Assembly: GCF_033118175.1 (NCBI RefSeq)
Contig: NC_083692.1
Span: 87,400,501 to 87,464,500 of the forward strand
DNA length: 64,000 bases
Origin: Dama dama
Taxonomy: Eukaryota; Chordata; Mammalia; Artiodactyla; Cervidae
Reading direction: 5' to 3'
Positions 53,303 to 64,000 of this stretch are shown one piece after another. The first letter of the stretch is position 1; every line of letters begins with the position of its first letter. The notes under the pieces are model-generated. The model made no database searches, was not told where the DNA came from, and saw nothing but the letters and a program-made list of their open reading frames with translations. Made by a program: the position numbers and the translations under genes.

Positions 53303-54115
53303 GGAACACCAACCAGAAGGTCCCGGGGTTGACAGACCTCCAACAAAAGCGAAGTCACAGGAATGGCCGCTGTTTATTTCTTGTGTGCTCTTAGCGGCCA
53401 GCCCCTCATCACTGCATCTCTGGGAGCCTCTGTCTCTTCGCTGGCCTTAAAACAGCTGAGAGCAAAGATGGTTCTTCTCTTTAAAGATTCCTGAGCATGT
53501 CGGTCAAATCATAATCCTCAAAGAATATATTTGCTGGCTGGCTGGAGTTTGTGGAAAAAGCCTTTAGAAAAAAAAGAGCCTACCCAAGTTTTGAAAGAGC
53601 GCTCTGTTGAGCTGCAGGTCTGAGAGCCTGAAAAGCAGCAGTGGATTCTGGTTTCTTGTGGATAAGAGAGAGTTGATTGTTGGTTTCAAAATCTCTAACC
53701 AACCTGTGAACACGTTTCCCTTCCTTCCTGTATTTTTACGGCACCACGCCTGCAACGCATGCAGCTGGTGGCTAGAAGCACAGGAAGCCTGTGCTTTGGG
53801 TTAAATGAGAATTCCTCTCTGCTTACAAGCTGACTTCCCCTAGCCTGGGCACAGGGAACAGACCCTCATCAGGTGAGCCTTGTTTCAACACAAGCCTGGC
53901 AGCTCCAGGCAGCAGGAGTATATACAACTGTCCAAATCTACAGACCAGTTACAGCCCCTGGACCATAGTGTCTGACAGCACCGCCCCCAACTGAAGACAC
54001 TCAGTAACTACCTGACGAGTTAAGTCATCACTGTAACAATTAATATAAGGAGTGGGCCACCTCTGAAGGTAAAGCATTGGACAAAAGTTAGGTTTATCCC
54101 CCTGGAAAATATGTG
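53303..54115. other. Unique sequence, no gene recognised
   Basis: No repeat or gene recognised. Confidence 0.5.
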
Positions 54116-54117
54116 CA

Positions 54118-54281
54118 TCAAGAAAAGAGTGAGGGGACTTCCCTGGTGGCCCAGTGACTAAGACTCCATGCTCTCAAGGCAGGGGGTCTGGGTTCCATCC
54201 CCGGTCAGGGAGCTAGATCCCACATGCCGCATCTAAGACCTGGCAGCAATTAAGTGAAAACCAATAAGTCAAGAAAAAGAG
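54118..54281 (+). mobile_element. CHR-type SINE with target-site duplication
   Basis: 'gggacttccctggtggccca', 'gtgactaagactccatgctc', 'gggttccatccccggtcagg' and 'gctagatcccacatgccgca'. Flanks tcaagaaaagag (54118-54129) and tcaagaaaaagag (54269-54281) differ by one A. Confidence 0.9.
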
Positions 54282-54339
54282 GGCAAAGAGGTGTCATGAA
54301 ATATTAGAACTGATACAGACTTTTGAGATTCTCTCTTGG

Positions 54340-54425
54340 ACTTGTTATTTTCTAGATGCAAAGACCAATACTCAGAGAAGCCAAGTGAACTTTCCTGAAG
54401 TCAGAAAGCCAAGTTCCATCAAAGA
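54340..54425 (-). mobile_element. MIR SINE relic, short
   Basis: 'agaccaatactcagagaagc' and 'caagtgaactttcctgaagt' resemble antisense MIR (gaggcacagagaggttaag, aacttgcccaaggtc). Confidence 0.5.
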
Positions 54426-56235
54426 GTGGCCAAGGGCCCTCAACCTCACTGGAGAAACAGGATGCCAAGACTGTGGTTCCTTCATGTGCATGTGTGTCTG
54501 TTCTCAGGCTCATTCAACACTTCATTGACCCTGGAGCTTCAACAATGATGAAGATGAAGACCTGTGGAGGTTGTGGAAGGAGTGTAGACAGCAATAGTCG
54601 TTGTTCAATTCCAGGCATTTCTGGGCTATTCAGATATGGACGCCCAGTGAACAGCTGAAGCTGAGGGTCTCTAGCTGTGCAGAACTACAGATCTGGAAGT
54701 CAGCTCCCCAGTGAAACCCAGGGGGAGGACAAGTACTGCAATTCTGAACTGTGATACCCAGCAGGGTGGAACGAGGTCCAGCCTCGTATGATTTTCTCAC
54801 AAAAGAAGTTAAGGCCGATGGGCAAAAAATAAAAAAACAGAATGGCCAAAAGGTGACATTCAAAAAGATTCTGGGATCAAAGTCCCTTTGTGAGCACTGT
54901 TATTTCACCCTCCTCTGAACGGTAACCACTTCCCACATGAGCCTCAGTAAGGCAACCGTGTAGCCCACAAAAGAGATAGAAATATGACCACACTTCCCTC
55001 TTATAAACAGGCGATGGTAAACATCTGAGACCATTGGTCCACAGTCGTGGTTAAACAAAGGGTCAGGGGGCCCCCTGGAATGGCTGTGAGGGCCTCCATC
55101 TCCCCACAGGCTGACCCTCCTTCTGAGTGGGGACCTTGGACCATTAACTTCAGAGCTCCAGCTGGTCAAACAGAGCCAGCCTCACCCTGGAACCACTGTG
55201 TTGGCTTTCCTGCCCAGGCTCCCCTGGCCACTACTCCTGAAGACTCAAGAATTTTCAAGGAGAGTAGCTGCTTTGGTGCCTGGCCCTGTGCTCAAAAATG
55301 CCTCTCTGGGGGGGGGCGGGGGGTGGGTGTTGGTCTCGCAAAGCAGGCAGGAGGGCAACATGTCATGCGTGTGCTGAACCGTGCAATCCCCCCACCCCCA
55401 CCTCCTGGAGCAGTCGTGGTGGTAGATTCTCCATTTTTAAAAAAAAAGAAAAACAAAAACAAGAAAAGTCAAAACTGCGACTCTTTCAATCAAGCAAGAA
55501 AAAGAGGCAAAACCTCAAACAAGTATCTTTAATTAGCTTTAAGATGTTCCCTGGGGGGTCCCGGCTCCTAGATCAATAGGAAAATAAACCTTGAGGCCTT
55601 GGGACAGACTCTGTTTTCTCTGAATTGGAAATGAAAAAGACTTTGCAGACCTGAAGCCAGTTATTAGCTGACTGTGACAGAAGTCCTCCTGGGTATGCCG
55701 TGTCTGCCAAATGTTCCATCAGAAAACGACCCTCAGATTCTATAAATCGGCCAGCACTTTGTTTTTAACCACTGAACATTTATAGAATTCTTATTTCTTC
55801 GTCTACATGCTTTCAGAGAAAGTTTCCAGCAACTTCAAAGCCAGTCAGACGCACAAAGACGCTAAACATGCAATTAAATTTCACAGGGTTTTGAAGCTAG
55901 AATACCGCAAGAACCTTTAGAAAATTTCCCCTGGGGGCAGGAGGCTCTTAACTCTGTACCCCACCCCCACTCCATACTCAAGGGCAAATTTTTAATCTTC
56001 ATTTCATCAACAGGAAAACACGACTGGCAGAAGGGCGGAGATAGAAATCTGAACTGCTTGAAAGACCTGACTTAAGTCAGAAAGTATAGTCCTCAGATAC
56101 AGTGTTCAGAGGCTCTGCTGTTCCCCTCAGTGAGTCTCACTTCCATTTGTCCCCCTGAACCCTAATTTCACACCCATTCCTAAGCAGTCCCACAGCAGAC
56201 TGCTACAACTCACACAGGTGCATGTTCTGAACACA
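54426..56235. other. Unique sequence, no gene recognised
   Basis: No confident repeat. 55308-55327 is a dense G-run block. 55440-55470 is A-rich. 55600-55900 is repeat-free and might be conserved. A 161-codon frame (55047-55532) crosses the G-run and A-rich stretches and is not protein-like. Confidence 0.45.
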
Positions 56236-56237
56236 AA

Positions 56238-56360
56238 TAATGGTCTCTCCATCTCAACTGTAAGCTCCATGAGGGCAAGATCTAGCCCTCTGATTGGGTT
56301 ACCACTGTGACCTCTAAACTCAGCAAGACATCGTTCAAGACATCAACAAGTGTTCAGGAG
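56238..56360 (+). mobile_element. L2 LINE 3' tail
   Basis: 'caactgtaagctccatgagg' and 'gcaagatctagccctctgat' match the L2 3' end well; what follows is diverged. Confidence 0.6.
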
Positions 56361-56444
56361 TCTACTCAGAGAAGAAGGAAAACACCAATCAAGTATTAAT
56401 TGACATTTACTAAGTACCCAGCAGGTATTACCGTTCATAGAATT
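56361..56444. other. Short unique or MIR-like stretch
   Basis: 'tgacatttactaagtaccca' resembles an antisense L2/MIR word and precedes the BovB tail. Confidence 0.35.
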
Positions 56445-56738
56445 CAGCAAGGAAATCAACCCTTAATATTCATTGTTGGAAGGATTGATGCTGAAGCTCC
56501 AATACTTTTGCCACCTGATGCGAAGAACCAACTCATTGGAAAAGACCATGATGCTGGGAAAGACTGAGGGCAGGAGGAGAACGGGGCAACAGAGGATGAG
56601 ATGGTTGGATGGCATCACCAACCCAACAGACATGAGTTTGAGCAAGCTCCAGCAGTTGGTGATGGACAGGGAAGCCTGGCATGCTGCAGTCCGTGGGGTC
56701 AAAAAGTCAGACACAGCTGAGTGACTGAACAACAACAA
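56445..56738 (+). mobile_element. BovB LINE 3' end
   Basis: 'aaggattgatgctgaagctc', 'ccaatacttttgccacctga', 'aggatgagatggttggatgg' and 'gactgaacaacaacaag' are the last 290 bases of BovB. It keeps the C-terminal RT-ORF tail in one frame (56473-56724), too short to be functional. Words 'agcaggtatta' (upstream) and 'agcaggtacta' (downstream) hint at a duplication, but spacing is not clean. Confidence 0.9.
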
Positions 56739-56789
56739 GAGCAGGTACTAAGTACCATAATGAACCCAGGAAACAACCCGGGTCTTTGC

Positions 56790-57180
56790 CTTTGAGGGAC
56801 TTGTTACATCTAATTTCTGCCACTGGCTGCATGTGACACAATGCTGGCCAGTGAGATCCGTGAGGGATTCTGGGAAAGGTTTCCTTCCTGGATAAAGAGA
56901 CCCCCAAGGAGAAGCAGCCTTTCCTGCTGCTGGACGCAACTGTGTAAAGAGGGTAACACCTGGAACAGCTGTGATCATCACTGGGTCATGAACGCTGGAG
57001 ATGGCAGAGCAGAAAGATGGAAGGCTCCCAAGTCCTTGCTGGTGCCTGACACCACCCTGCCTCCAGACTTCTCAAAGCAGGTAATAAGCCCCCACAGTGG
57101 TGAAGCTGTTAGCTGAGTTTCAGGTTACTTGCAGCCCAAGCATCCTCAGACAGTGAGTCTGGCCCCTAATCAGAATACGG
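56790..57180 (+). mobile_element. Possible MLT1-type (MaLR) LTR relic
   Basis: 'gtgacacaatgctggccagt', 'gatggcagagcagaaagatg', 'tggtgaagctgttagctgag' and 'ggttacttgcagcccaagca' resemble an old mammalian LTR with a gagcagaaagatgg and gttacttgcagcc end. No viral genes. Family call uncertain. Confidence 0.45.
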
Positions 57181-57295
57181 GGTGGATCGGAGAGCAAAGG
57201 AGCTGGCTGGCTTATTGCAGTATCCAGGCATGAGAAACCGGGGGCCTCGGCTGAGGAGAGGGTGGTGATGGTGAGGACAGCTTGAACTCAGGAAA
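57181..57295 (-). mobile_element. L2 LINE fragment
   Basis: 'gcttattgcagtatccaggc' and 'atgagaaaccgggggcctcg' then 'gagagggtggtgatggtgag' match antisense L2 (gctattgcagtagtccaggc). Confidence 0.62.
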
Positions 57296-58548
57296 CACAA
57301 AAGCGGATTCCAGTCTTACCCACACGATGGCCTAGTCATCTCCATGAAGCCCAGGGCCTAGTTCCCACGCTGACTCTCCAATGAACTGGAACATAAATAA
57401 TTAATATTCCCAGCCCTTCCTCACCCACACACATGCCTGCTTGTGTCTGTGGGGTAAAAAAGAAAAAAAGGGAAATGCATGTTGTTCTATTTATAAGAAG
57501 CAGCACAGCCACAAAGGGTGATGACTAGAGGGGCACAGTATCAGCTCAAGTTCTCCAAGCAAGTGCTAAGTTCGGTTTGAATTTACACTTGGCTTCTCTC
57601 AGCCTGTAACTGGTCCTCTTCAACACTCCAGCTGCTCTCCTTGGAGCTCAACAGACAGGGCCTTGCCCACAGCAAACAGTTTGGTTGGAGGGAACAGAGA
57701 ACTCAAGTCCCTCTCCAGGCTTCCAACAGATTATTTGGGGCGAGAGAGGAAGGATGAGGCTTGGGTGATCACAGAAACGAAACCCATGAACCCAAGGCAG
57801 GAGTGAAACATGCAAAGTCTTTCCATGTTCTCTATGGGATTCCACTGGCAGACAGGGTTACTTAGGGCCACGCACCCTGGCACATTCCATGCATTTACCA
57901 CCATCAAAGAGAAAGAAAAGGCATGCTTGCTGTTATTTTTAATTCCTTCCCCAACGCCTTCCAAAACTCTTCAGCACAAGACTGATCCACTAAACCCCCA
58001 CTAGCTCCCAGCCAGGAGTATCTTGGAAACCGTAGTGAACATGCAGCAGGGGAGCAGAAGTCAGCTCACAGAAGACTTTGCTCCTGGACATGAAATCCCA
58101 TCTCAGCTGCCCTGGACCTGGGGGCATCTCCTGCTTTCCAAAGGGACATGCCTTGATGAGGAGGCATATGTTCTAGAGCCAAGCGAACACCCTACCACCC
58201 CCTCACTGCCACCCCGGCATCCCCCGGATACACTCCCATCTCCACCTCCTGCTTCTTGTCCTTCCCTTCAGAGTGGCCATCAGTGAAGCCAAATGTTCCC
58301 CAACTCCCACTGCAGCTAAGTTAACACATACTCTGGTGTTAACTTGACTACTGTAGATTACCTCTAAAGTTTCATCCAGTTTTAAATTATGTTACATTGC
58401 CACCTTGCTGAATGATCTTAGACGAGTCACCTCACTCAAAGCAGCAGTAAACCATCTAGACAGTCCCTGACACTTTAGCAGTGGCAGCGAAAGCTACTGA
58501 TGGACCCTCCCAGTTACTCTGGCCAGGTATCGTGATCACCGGCACGGA
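57296..58548. other. Unique sequence, no gene recognised
   Basis: About 1.25 kb without recognisable repeats or exons. Confidence 0.5.
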
Positions 58549-58550
58549 GG

Positions 58551-58695
58551 CAGGGTGACTTGAGTGACTACCTCTCCAGGTTTGCCTGGATAGTCCAGGT
58601 TGATGCCAGTTTCTGGCCAGCACTGATAACGGCACTGCCCCCTTTTCACTCTTAGAAGTGTCCTGGTTTGTTTAACAAATTCTTTGGTCACCCTA
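58551..58695. mobile_element. Short inverted-repeat DNA transposon relic
   Basis: Starts cagggtgact (58551-58560) and ends ggtcaccct (58686-58694), with inside 'ggtttgcctggatagtccag', 'ggcactgcccccttttcact' and 'gaagtgtcctggtttgttta'. This matches an old mammalian MITE with tagggtgacc-type ends. Family name not certain. Confidence 0.6.
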
Positions 58696-58829
58696 GATTC
58701 TAAAACGGACAGAGCTTCAGAGGCAAATTCCGCTCCATCTCTTATCATGAGACCTACAGCAACTTTCCTAAGCAATTTCATTGGTTTTCTTATAAAAAGG
58801 AGAACAGCAGTCCCTTTTGGGGGAGCCCC

Positions 58830-58930
58830 AGGGCAGACAGCTGGGAACAAGAGACCTGAACTCAGATTCCTAGTCTGCTGCTGACTTCTCAAAGCCTGAG
58901 CCTCCTCTTCTACAAACATTGGTAACTCAT
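58830..58930 (+). mobile_element. MIR SINE relic
   Basis: 'gaactcagattcctagtctg', 'ctgctgacttctcaaagcct' and 'gagcctcctcttctacaaac' resemble sense MIR. Confidence 0.55.
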
Positions 58931-59316
58931 CCTTCCCAGAAGATGGGTAAAGAAGATCAACCACCTGATCAATGGCCCGCCTTGGTGTCTGGCACTCAGC
59001 ACCCAGTCCATGCTGCATGTACCAGAATCACTCCCAGTGAGACAGCTCAGGTGATCTGCCACATGTCAGCACGAATGACCCAAATCCTCAGACAAGACCA
59101 TAAGCACCAACTCACCTAAGCTTCTGGAACCAGACCCATGCCCCTCCTCCCCCCCCCCCCACTGTATGCACACCCTAAGTTCATACTCCTGTTGAATTCT
59201 GTGTATCATTAAGGTTTTCTCTATGGTCTCTGTGAAAATGTAGGTGTGAACTTGGAAGCTTTAACTCCACCTCTGTGAGGAAGGGTTTTTAACAATACTA
59301 TAGAGTTGTGCTTCAT
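58931..59316. other. Unique sequence with a C-run
   Basis: A C-run lies near 59147-59160. No repeat or gene recognised. Confidence 0.5.
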
Positions 59317-59515
59317 AAAGAAATAATAAGTGGGGACTTTCCTGGTGGTCCAGTGGCTAAGACTCCATGCTCCCCAGTGCAGGGTGCCTGGCTTTGATCC
59401 CTGGTCAAGGAACTAGATCCCACACGCCGCAAGCAAGAGTTCACCATGCCACAACTAAGACCTGGTGCAGCCAAATCAATTAATAAATATTTTTTAAAAA
59501 AAGAAAGGATGAGTG
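59317..59515 (+). mobile_element. CHR-type SINE with imperfect target-site duplication
   Basis: 'ggggactttcctggtggtcc', 'agtggctaagactccatgct', 'ctttgatccctggtcaagga' and 'aactagatcccacacgccgc'. Flanks aaagaaataataagtg (59317-59332) and aaagaaaggatgagtg (59500-59515) agree at 13 of 16 bases. Confidence 0.92.
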
Positions 59516-59547
59516 ACACCGCATACTTTATAGTCTGCAAAGAACTT

Positions 59548-59778
59548 TTAATACACATGCTATGCTAAGTTGTTTTGGTTGTGTCTGACTCGTTGTGACC
59601 CCAATGACTGTAGTCCTCCAGGCTTCTCCATCCACAGGATTCTCCTGGCAAGAATACCGGTGTGGGTTGCCATCTCCTTTTCCAGGGGATCTTCCCAACC
59701 CAGGGACTGAACCCAGGTCTCTTATGTCTCCTGCACTGGCAGGCGGGTTCTTTACCACTAGCGCCATTCATTAATACA
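59548..59778 (-). mobile_element. Bov-tA SINE with short target-site duplication
   Basis: Antisense Bov-tA: 'ggttgtgtctgactcgttgt', 'ggatcttcccaacccaggga' and 'gcgggttctttaccactagc'. The word ttaataca flanks it (59548-59555 and 59771-59778). Confidence 0.93.
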
Positions 59779-59804
59779 TAGCTCATCGAAATAAACAACA
59801 ATCA

Positions 59805-59970
59805 TCCTACCAAGGAAGGCATCGTTTTTCTCATTTTACTGATGAGGAAAGGAAGGCTCAAAAAAAAAAAAAAATCAGGTGACTGGTCTACAGTCACCAA
59901 AGCAAGAAGCAGAAAGCCAGGGATTTGAACCTGGGTCTCCTGAATGCAAGCCCAGAAAGCTCCATCAAAG
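59805..59970 (-). mobile_element. MIR SINE relic with an A15 tract inside
   Basis: 'tcattttactgatgaggaaa', 'gtgactggtctacagtcacc', 'gggatttgaacctgggtctc' match antisense MIR. An A15 run (59860-59874) interrupts the block where consensus has 'gctcagagaggttaag'. Confidence 0.75.
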
Positions 59971-60755
59971 TAGGCTGCCATTTCAGCAACAGGTCTCTAT
60001 CAGGGTTCTCAAAAATGGTCCATGAACTAAGAACCTGTCCATGGACACAAAACTTCTTACTTCTAAAAACCTACAAACTTCAATTAACAGCAACAACAAC
60101 AAAAAAGATGACCCTAAACAGATGAGGTAAACTGTATGCATGGTTACCAAGATTTCTGCTTGCTCGTGATGAAATATATGAACTTACCCCATTTTACTCT
60201 CTTACTAAGGAATGTAATCTGTTTTTAATACATGAGAGCATCTGATGAGTCTGCAGTAGAGAACTTAGGCATTTTTACTTATTGCAGTGTGGTCTGGAAT
60301 TGGAAAGCCCGACCTAGACGATCGTCAATGAAGAAATTTAAAACACTGACCAGAGACATTCCACACAAAGACACCATGCCAGGCACACAGAAAACCCAAG
60401 GAGAGGCTGGGATCTGAGGCCGAGGCCGCTGCTTGGGGAGAACAGGCCTCTGCATGGAGCCCAGCGACACTCTGCTTAATTTCCCAAGGAATCCATGTCA
60501 AGAGGCTGGCATGACTCACTGGCTAATTACCTGAACACTTGGGCTCCCAGAGCCCTCCTGGCTGTGTAACCCGTCTTCCCTCCTGACGGCGAACAAAACA
60601 CTATTTTCACCCGGGTCCAGACATAGCCTGAAGCTGTCCACATGGTGGTGTAAGGGATTACGACTCTGACCTGGATAACTCAGGCAGAAAACTTGCTCTT
60701 ACCAGCCACGGGCTGGGGGAGGCGAGGAATCGCGAATAGAACGGTGGCTTCAGCC
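59971..60755. other. Unique sequence, no gene recognised
   Basis: No repeat called. 60000-60060 has wording ('gggttctcaaaaatggtcca') slightly like a hAT MITE end. Confidence 0.45.
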
Positions 60756-60759
60756 ACGC

Positions 60760-61225
60760 CACTCCCGTACTTTAAAATCTCCTGGGTGCTTTACGGAGCA
60801 AGGTCCAAATGCCAAGCTCGGCCGAATGAAACCCTTGGCAACCTCCTTCTCAGACTCCTCTCTGGCCATGCCCTCTTCCACGTTCTGGCCGCCCCGCCCC
60901 AGACGCCAGGCTCTTCCACTCTCTGTCTGGCCAGTGCTGCACTCAGCCTTCCCTTCACTCCCACACTCCTATCCACCTTTCAAAGTCTCGCTGGAGCATC
61001 ATCTCTTCTGTGAAGCCTTCTGAGTCCCTCAGAAACAAGCTGCTCTTTCTCTGGGATCCCCAACACTGCTTTTTTCAACCTAGAAGTCTTTCCCATGAGC
61101 CCACTGTAGCTGCAGCCACTGTCCCTTTTAGCCTCTGCACAGTTCAGAGACAGGACTTTATCTCCACATCTCTACCTCTCCTGAGGCCCAGCACAAAGTC
61201 AGTGCCCAATAAATGGAGCCAACAG
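60760..61225 (+). mobile_element. L2 LINE 3' end
   Basis: 'actcctctctggccatgccc', 'tggagcatcatctcttctgt', 'gaagccttctgagtccctca', 'gcccagcacaaagtcagtgc' and 'ccaataaatggagcc' follow sense L2 in order. The frame here (60693-61013) is a by-product. Confidence 0.65.
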
Positions 61226-61430
61226 CCAACTGCACTAGCAGGGGCTGGGCTCTTCACTCCACCTTTCAGATAGGCAGCTGCCATAAGTATCACCTTTCCC
61301 TGACCTGCACTTAATTCACTCTGATCTGAGTTCAAGGTGAGGGAAATCAATCCTTCCTATAGAAACACCCACAATCTTCCATATAATGGTGCCACCTGAG
61401 CAGGGCCTCAGTTGTGGCTATATAACAGAG
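61226..61430. other. Unique sequence
   Basis: No repeat or gene recognised. Confidence 0.45.
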
Positions 61431-61435
61431 AAAAA

Positions 61436-61647
61436 GTTATTAGTCGTTCAGTCATGTCTGATTCTTTGCAACCCCATGGACTATATAGACTGCCAGATTC
61501 CTCTGTTCATGGGATTCTCCAAGCAAGAATACTGGAGTGGGTTGCCATTCCTTTCTCCAGGGGAATCTTCCCAGCCCAAAGATTGAAACCGGGTCTCCCA
61601 CTTTGCAGGCAGATTTTTTACCATCTGAGTCATTAGGGAAGCCCACT
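61436..61647 (-). mobile_element. Bov-tA SINE
   Basis: Antisense Bov-tA: 'cagtcatgtctgattctttg', 'accccatggactatatagac', 'gggttgccattcctttctcc' and 'taccatctgagtcattaggg'. Confidence 0.93.
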
Positions 61648-62878
61648 GAGAGGATGGCCATAAAAACAGGACTGCCTCCACCATCAAATGGTCTGAGAGC
61701 AGGAGGAACTGTGGAGTTCCACATATAATATGTCGTATAGAAAAGAGAGAAATCAAGGTAACAGGCTGATAAATAGAATATGTTCTATCATACTGACAGG
61801 GACCTTAACACGACCTGGGAGGCCAGGTTTGAATGGAGAGTTCTCTGACCCCTTGGGTTCCACAATGGAACTGCTGAGAGAATCCCAGGAGAACCGACCC
61901 TAAATCCCAGCCCATCCCCAGGATCACCCCACACTTAGAGGGGCTTCCTGTACGCTCATGCAGACACCCCAAGTCTGAATTTCATCCCGTTTCTCCATCT
62001 CCCGGTCCGACCCATGTCATCGGCCCAGGGCCCACGGGTGCACACACGGCCCATGGTCGACACAGTCTCCTTTCCTTAGGCAGGTGGACCTGGGGAAGAG
62101 CCCACCTGGGACCTGGAAGCAGGGTCAAGATCACAGGGGCAGGGAACGGAAGGGCGGAGACCCAGTGTACCGTCTGGAAGAAGGAAGTGCAGGCTCCACA
62201 CGGGCCATCCCTGGGCCCACAGCTCTACCCCGTGGAAAGAACCACATCCAGAAGGATGTCCAAAGGGTGGTCCACTAAGCGTGAGCCCCCCAACACACCT
62301 AGAGGGCAGCCAAAGGTACCGCCGTCCACGTCTGGGTCATTTTGGAGCCATGAGCTTCCGGCACCGAACATTCTCACCTGACAACCAAGCAACTGGTGAG
62401 GGGCTGCCTGGAGCCAGAACTGCCTTCCAGCCAGGCCTCAAAAACACACCACCAAGAGTAAACATACACTTCCACACATGGATGGGCAGGCTATCGGTGA
62501 CAGGCCCGTGAGTCACGGCGTTTCTCCTTCAGGATCTTAACACCCACCCCCCCACCCCAGGAGCACTGATTCATCAAAGTTTGTTTTCAATACTATTATT
62601 TTTAGTCAGCCAAACAGTTTTTAAATGATGGAGGACAGGAGAGGGGGGAGAACCACCTAAGAATACAAACTGTTTCTCTTTGAATGGCCTGCCAAGCCCT
62701 ACATCAACCAGCAGTGTGACTGTGGCCTCTTGGTGCACAAGGGCTGGAGGCAGATTCTTTTACTGCATCAATAGGGGTTCTCCAAACAGTGAGCCCTGAG
62801 AACGAGTGGAGGGGGCAGGGTCCCTTACTGGCATCTACCAACACCATCAGCCAACCCCCCCCCCCTTGAAAGGGGAAA
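61648..62878. other. Unique sequence, no gene recognised
   Basis: No repeat family recognised. Contains a C10 run (62857-62866) and a repeat-free stretch at 62560-62690. Short frames only. Confidence 0.5.
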
Positions 62879-62879
62879 A

Positions 62880-63118
62880 GTGAATGTTTACTAAGCACCT
62901 ACTACGTGCTGTGAGCCACAAATACCAGCCAAGCGCTTGCTCTCTCTTAAATCATTTGTGTTGATTTATAGGAGGCAGGCAGGCCCATGCCCATTACACA
63001 GATGAGGAAAGTGGAGCTTAATCAATGGAAGCAGATGTCCCTAAGGCTGCCACATGGTCAGTAACTGGCCAACTCAAACCCAGGTTTGTCAGACTCCAGA
63101 GCTCTTTGTTCATCCTCG
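62880..63118 (-). mobile_element. MIR SINE relic
   Basis: 'gaatgtttactaagcaccta', 'ctacgtgctgtgagccacaa', 'ccattacacagatgaggaaa', 'aaacccaggtttgtcagact' and 'ccagagctctttgttc' cover nearly the full antisense MIR. Confidence 0.8.
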
Positions 63119-64000
63119 ATGACGCCCTGAACCCCTGCTCCTCGGGCAATATTTTAAGAATCTTTGGGTAGAGATAAAAGGGTACACACAACATCTAAAG
63201 GGGGAGCAAAACAAGGTCACTCACCCTGCCCTTCCAGGCACACAGAGAAACAAGGCTCACCTTGAATCTGAATTCAACGAGGGTGTGAGAAAATTTACAA
63301 TGGGGAACATTTGAAGCAAAAGGAAAAACCCAACTTCCATCACCAGCGCCTGCTTTCAGCCACTTGTAACTATTCAAAAAGTCCTTTCTGGATCCATTAC
63401 TCCACATTTGGGCTTAGCCCAGAGGTGATTTTTTAAGGAAAAAATGCCTTTTGGCATTTTTGAGCTGTGACAGCGTAAAAACAGACCTTTAAAAAACACA
63501 CACCCAAAAAGCATTACTATTTTCAAAAGCCCAGTCTCAAAGAAAAAGAAAAAAAAAAAAAAGGAGGTGACACCCCAGAGCTGCAACTAGGCCTGGCGGT
63601 CTGTGATGCAAGTGTTAGTGGGGAAAGCCAACAGACTGATAATGCCATAGATTTCAAAGGCAAACCTTGACCCCAGGTTTCTTAAACAACACCCCAGGCC
63701 TAAACTCCCAACAAAGCTGTCAGGAGAAAAACTTGCCAGATGTAAGCAGGGAGAGCAGGTGTGAGACAGAAAAAGTACCATTTCAGGGGAAACTCACTTT
63801 TCATTTCCTAGCTGGGCTTTCAACTTGTAACCTCCATGCCTCCCCACAAGAGGTGCATGCTTACGCAATCAAGTATAGCCTTTCTTTATATAGATGCTTG
63901 AAAATAAATAAAGAAAGCTTCCTGGGTAAACTCTGACATATGAGCAAACATTTTCCACAGGTATCCTCTATAATGCCTACCTCTCACATTTAACCATTTT
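63119..64000. other. Unique sequence, no gene recognised
   Basis: A-rich run at 63542-63562 (AGAAAAAGAA then A12). No repeat family or exon recognised up to the window end. Confidence 0.5.

Noticed and set aside
58536..59018. 160-codon minus-strand frame
   Set aside because: It covers a MITE relic (58551-58695) and a MIR (58830-58930), so it is a by-product of old repeats.
60693..61013. 106-codon plus-strand frame
   Set aside because: It lies largely on the L2 3' end at 60760-61225.

Overview
The window is nuclear DNA of a higher (pecoran) ruminant such as cattle, yak, sheep or goat. The assignment rests on four ruminant repeat types seen together: BovB (RTE-type) LINE fragments, Bov-tA and BOV-A2 SINEs built on the BovB 3' end, tRNA-derived CHR-type SINEs, and ruminant-type L1 3' ends. 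Older mammalian repeats (MIR, L2, MER5-like and other hAT elements, L1M, LTR relics) lie beneath them. I cannot tell cattle from sheep or goat by reading alone.

I found no protein-coding exon, rRNA, tRNA gene or CRISPR array that I can defend. The only recognisable coding sequence is decayed LINE reverse transcriptase: two 5'-truncated BovB copies with the YADD motif (18277-19125 and 37276-38251), each broken by two in-frame stops, a shorter BovB tail (56445-56738), and the end of an old L1 ORF2 (from 23525). Other open frames, including the longest (273 codons, 33818-34639), match no family I know and partly cover old repeats. The window is best read as intergenic or intronic.

Layout: 1-10 kb is unique sequence with scattered MIR, the first CHR SINEs, a BOV-A monomer and a hAT element. 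10-18 kb holds an L1 with an inverted 5' part, an L1 inserted in a MIR with clear target-site duplications, a hAT relic split by Bov-tA, and a GC-rich, CpG-dense segment (15035-15421) that is the best promoter or enhancer candidate. 18-26 kb holds the first BovB copy, a sense L2 and a nested L1M (23525-25475) carrying three insertions. 26-36 kb is mostly unique with long antisense L2 pieces and G-rich runs. 36-40 kb is a three-layer nest (old antisense L1M, younger L1, two BovB pieces) followed by another L1M split by a SINE. 40-50 kb has MIR, an LTR relic (about 42270-43170) and a MER5-like element. 50-64 kb has further SINEs, a mariner-type MITE, a second MER5-like element, a BovB tail and unique sequence.

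No set of genes works together here. What the sequence records is insertion history: target-site duplications and nesting give relative ages (MIR, L2 and hAT, then L1M, then ruminant L1, then BovB and SINEs). All 14 CHR-type SINEs I recognise lie on the + strand, which might mean the window sits inside a long minus-strand transcription unit. I found no new biological system. The items most worth checking are the CpG-dense segment, the SINE strand bias, the inverted L1 and the repeat-free segments that may be conserved.
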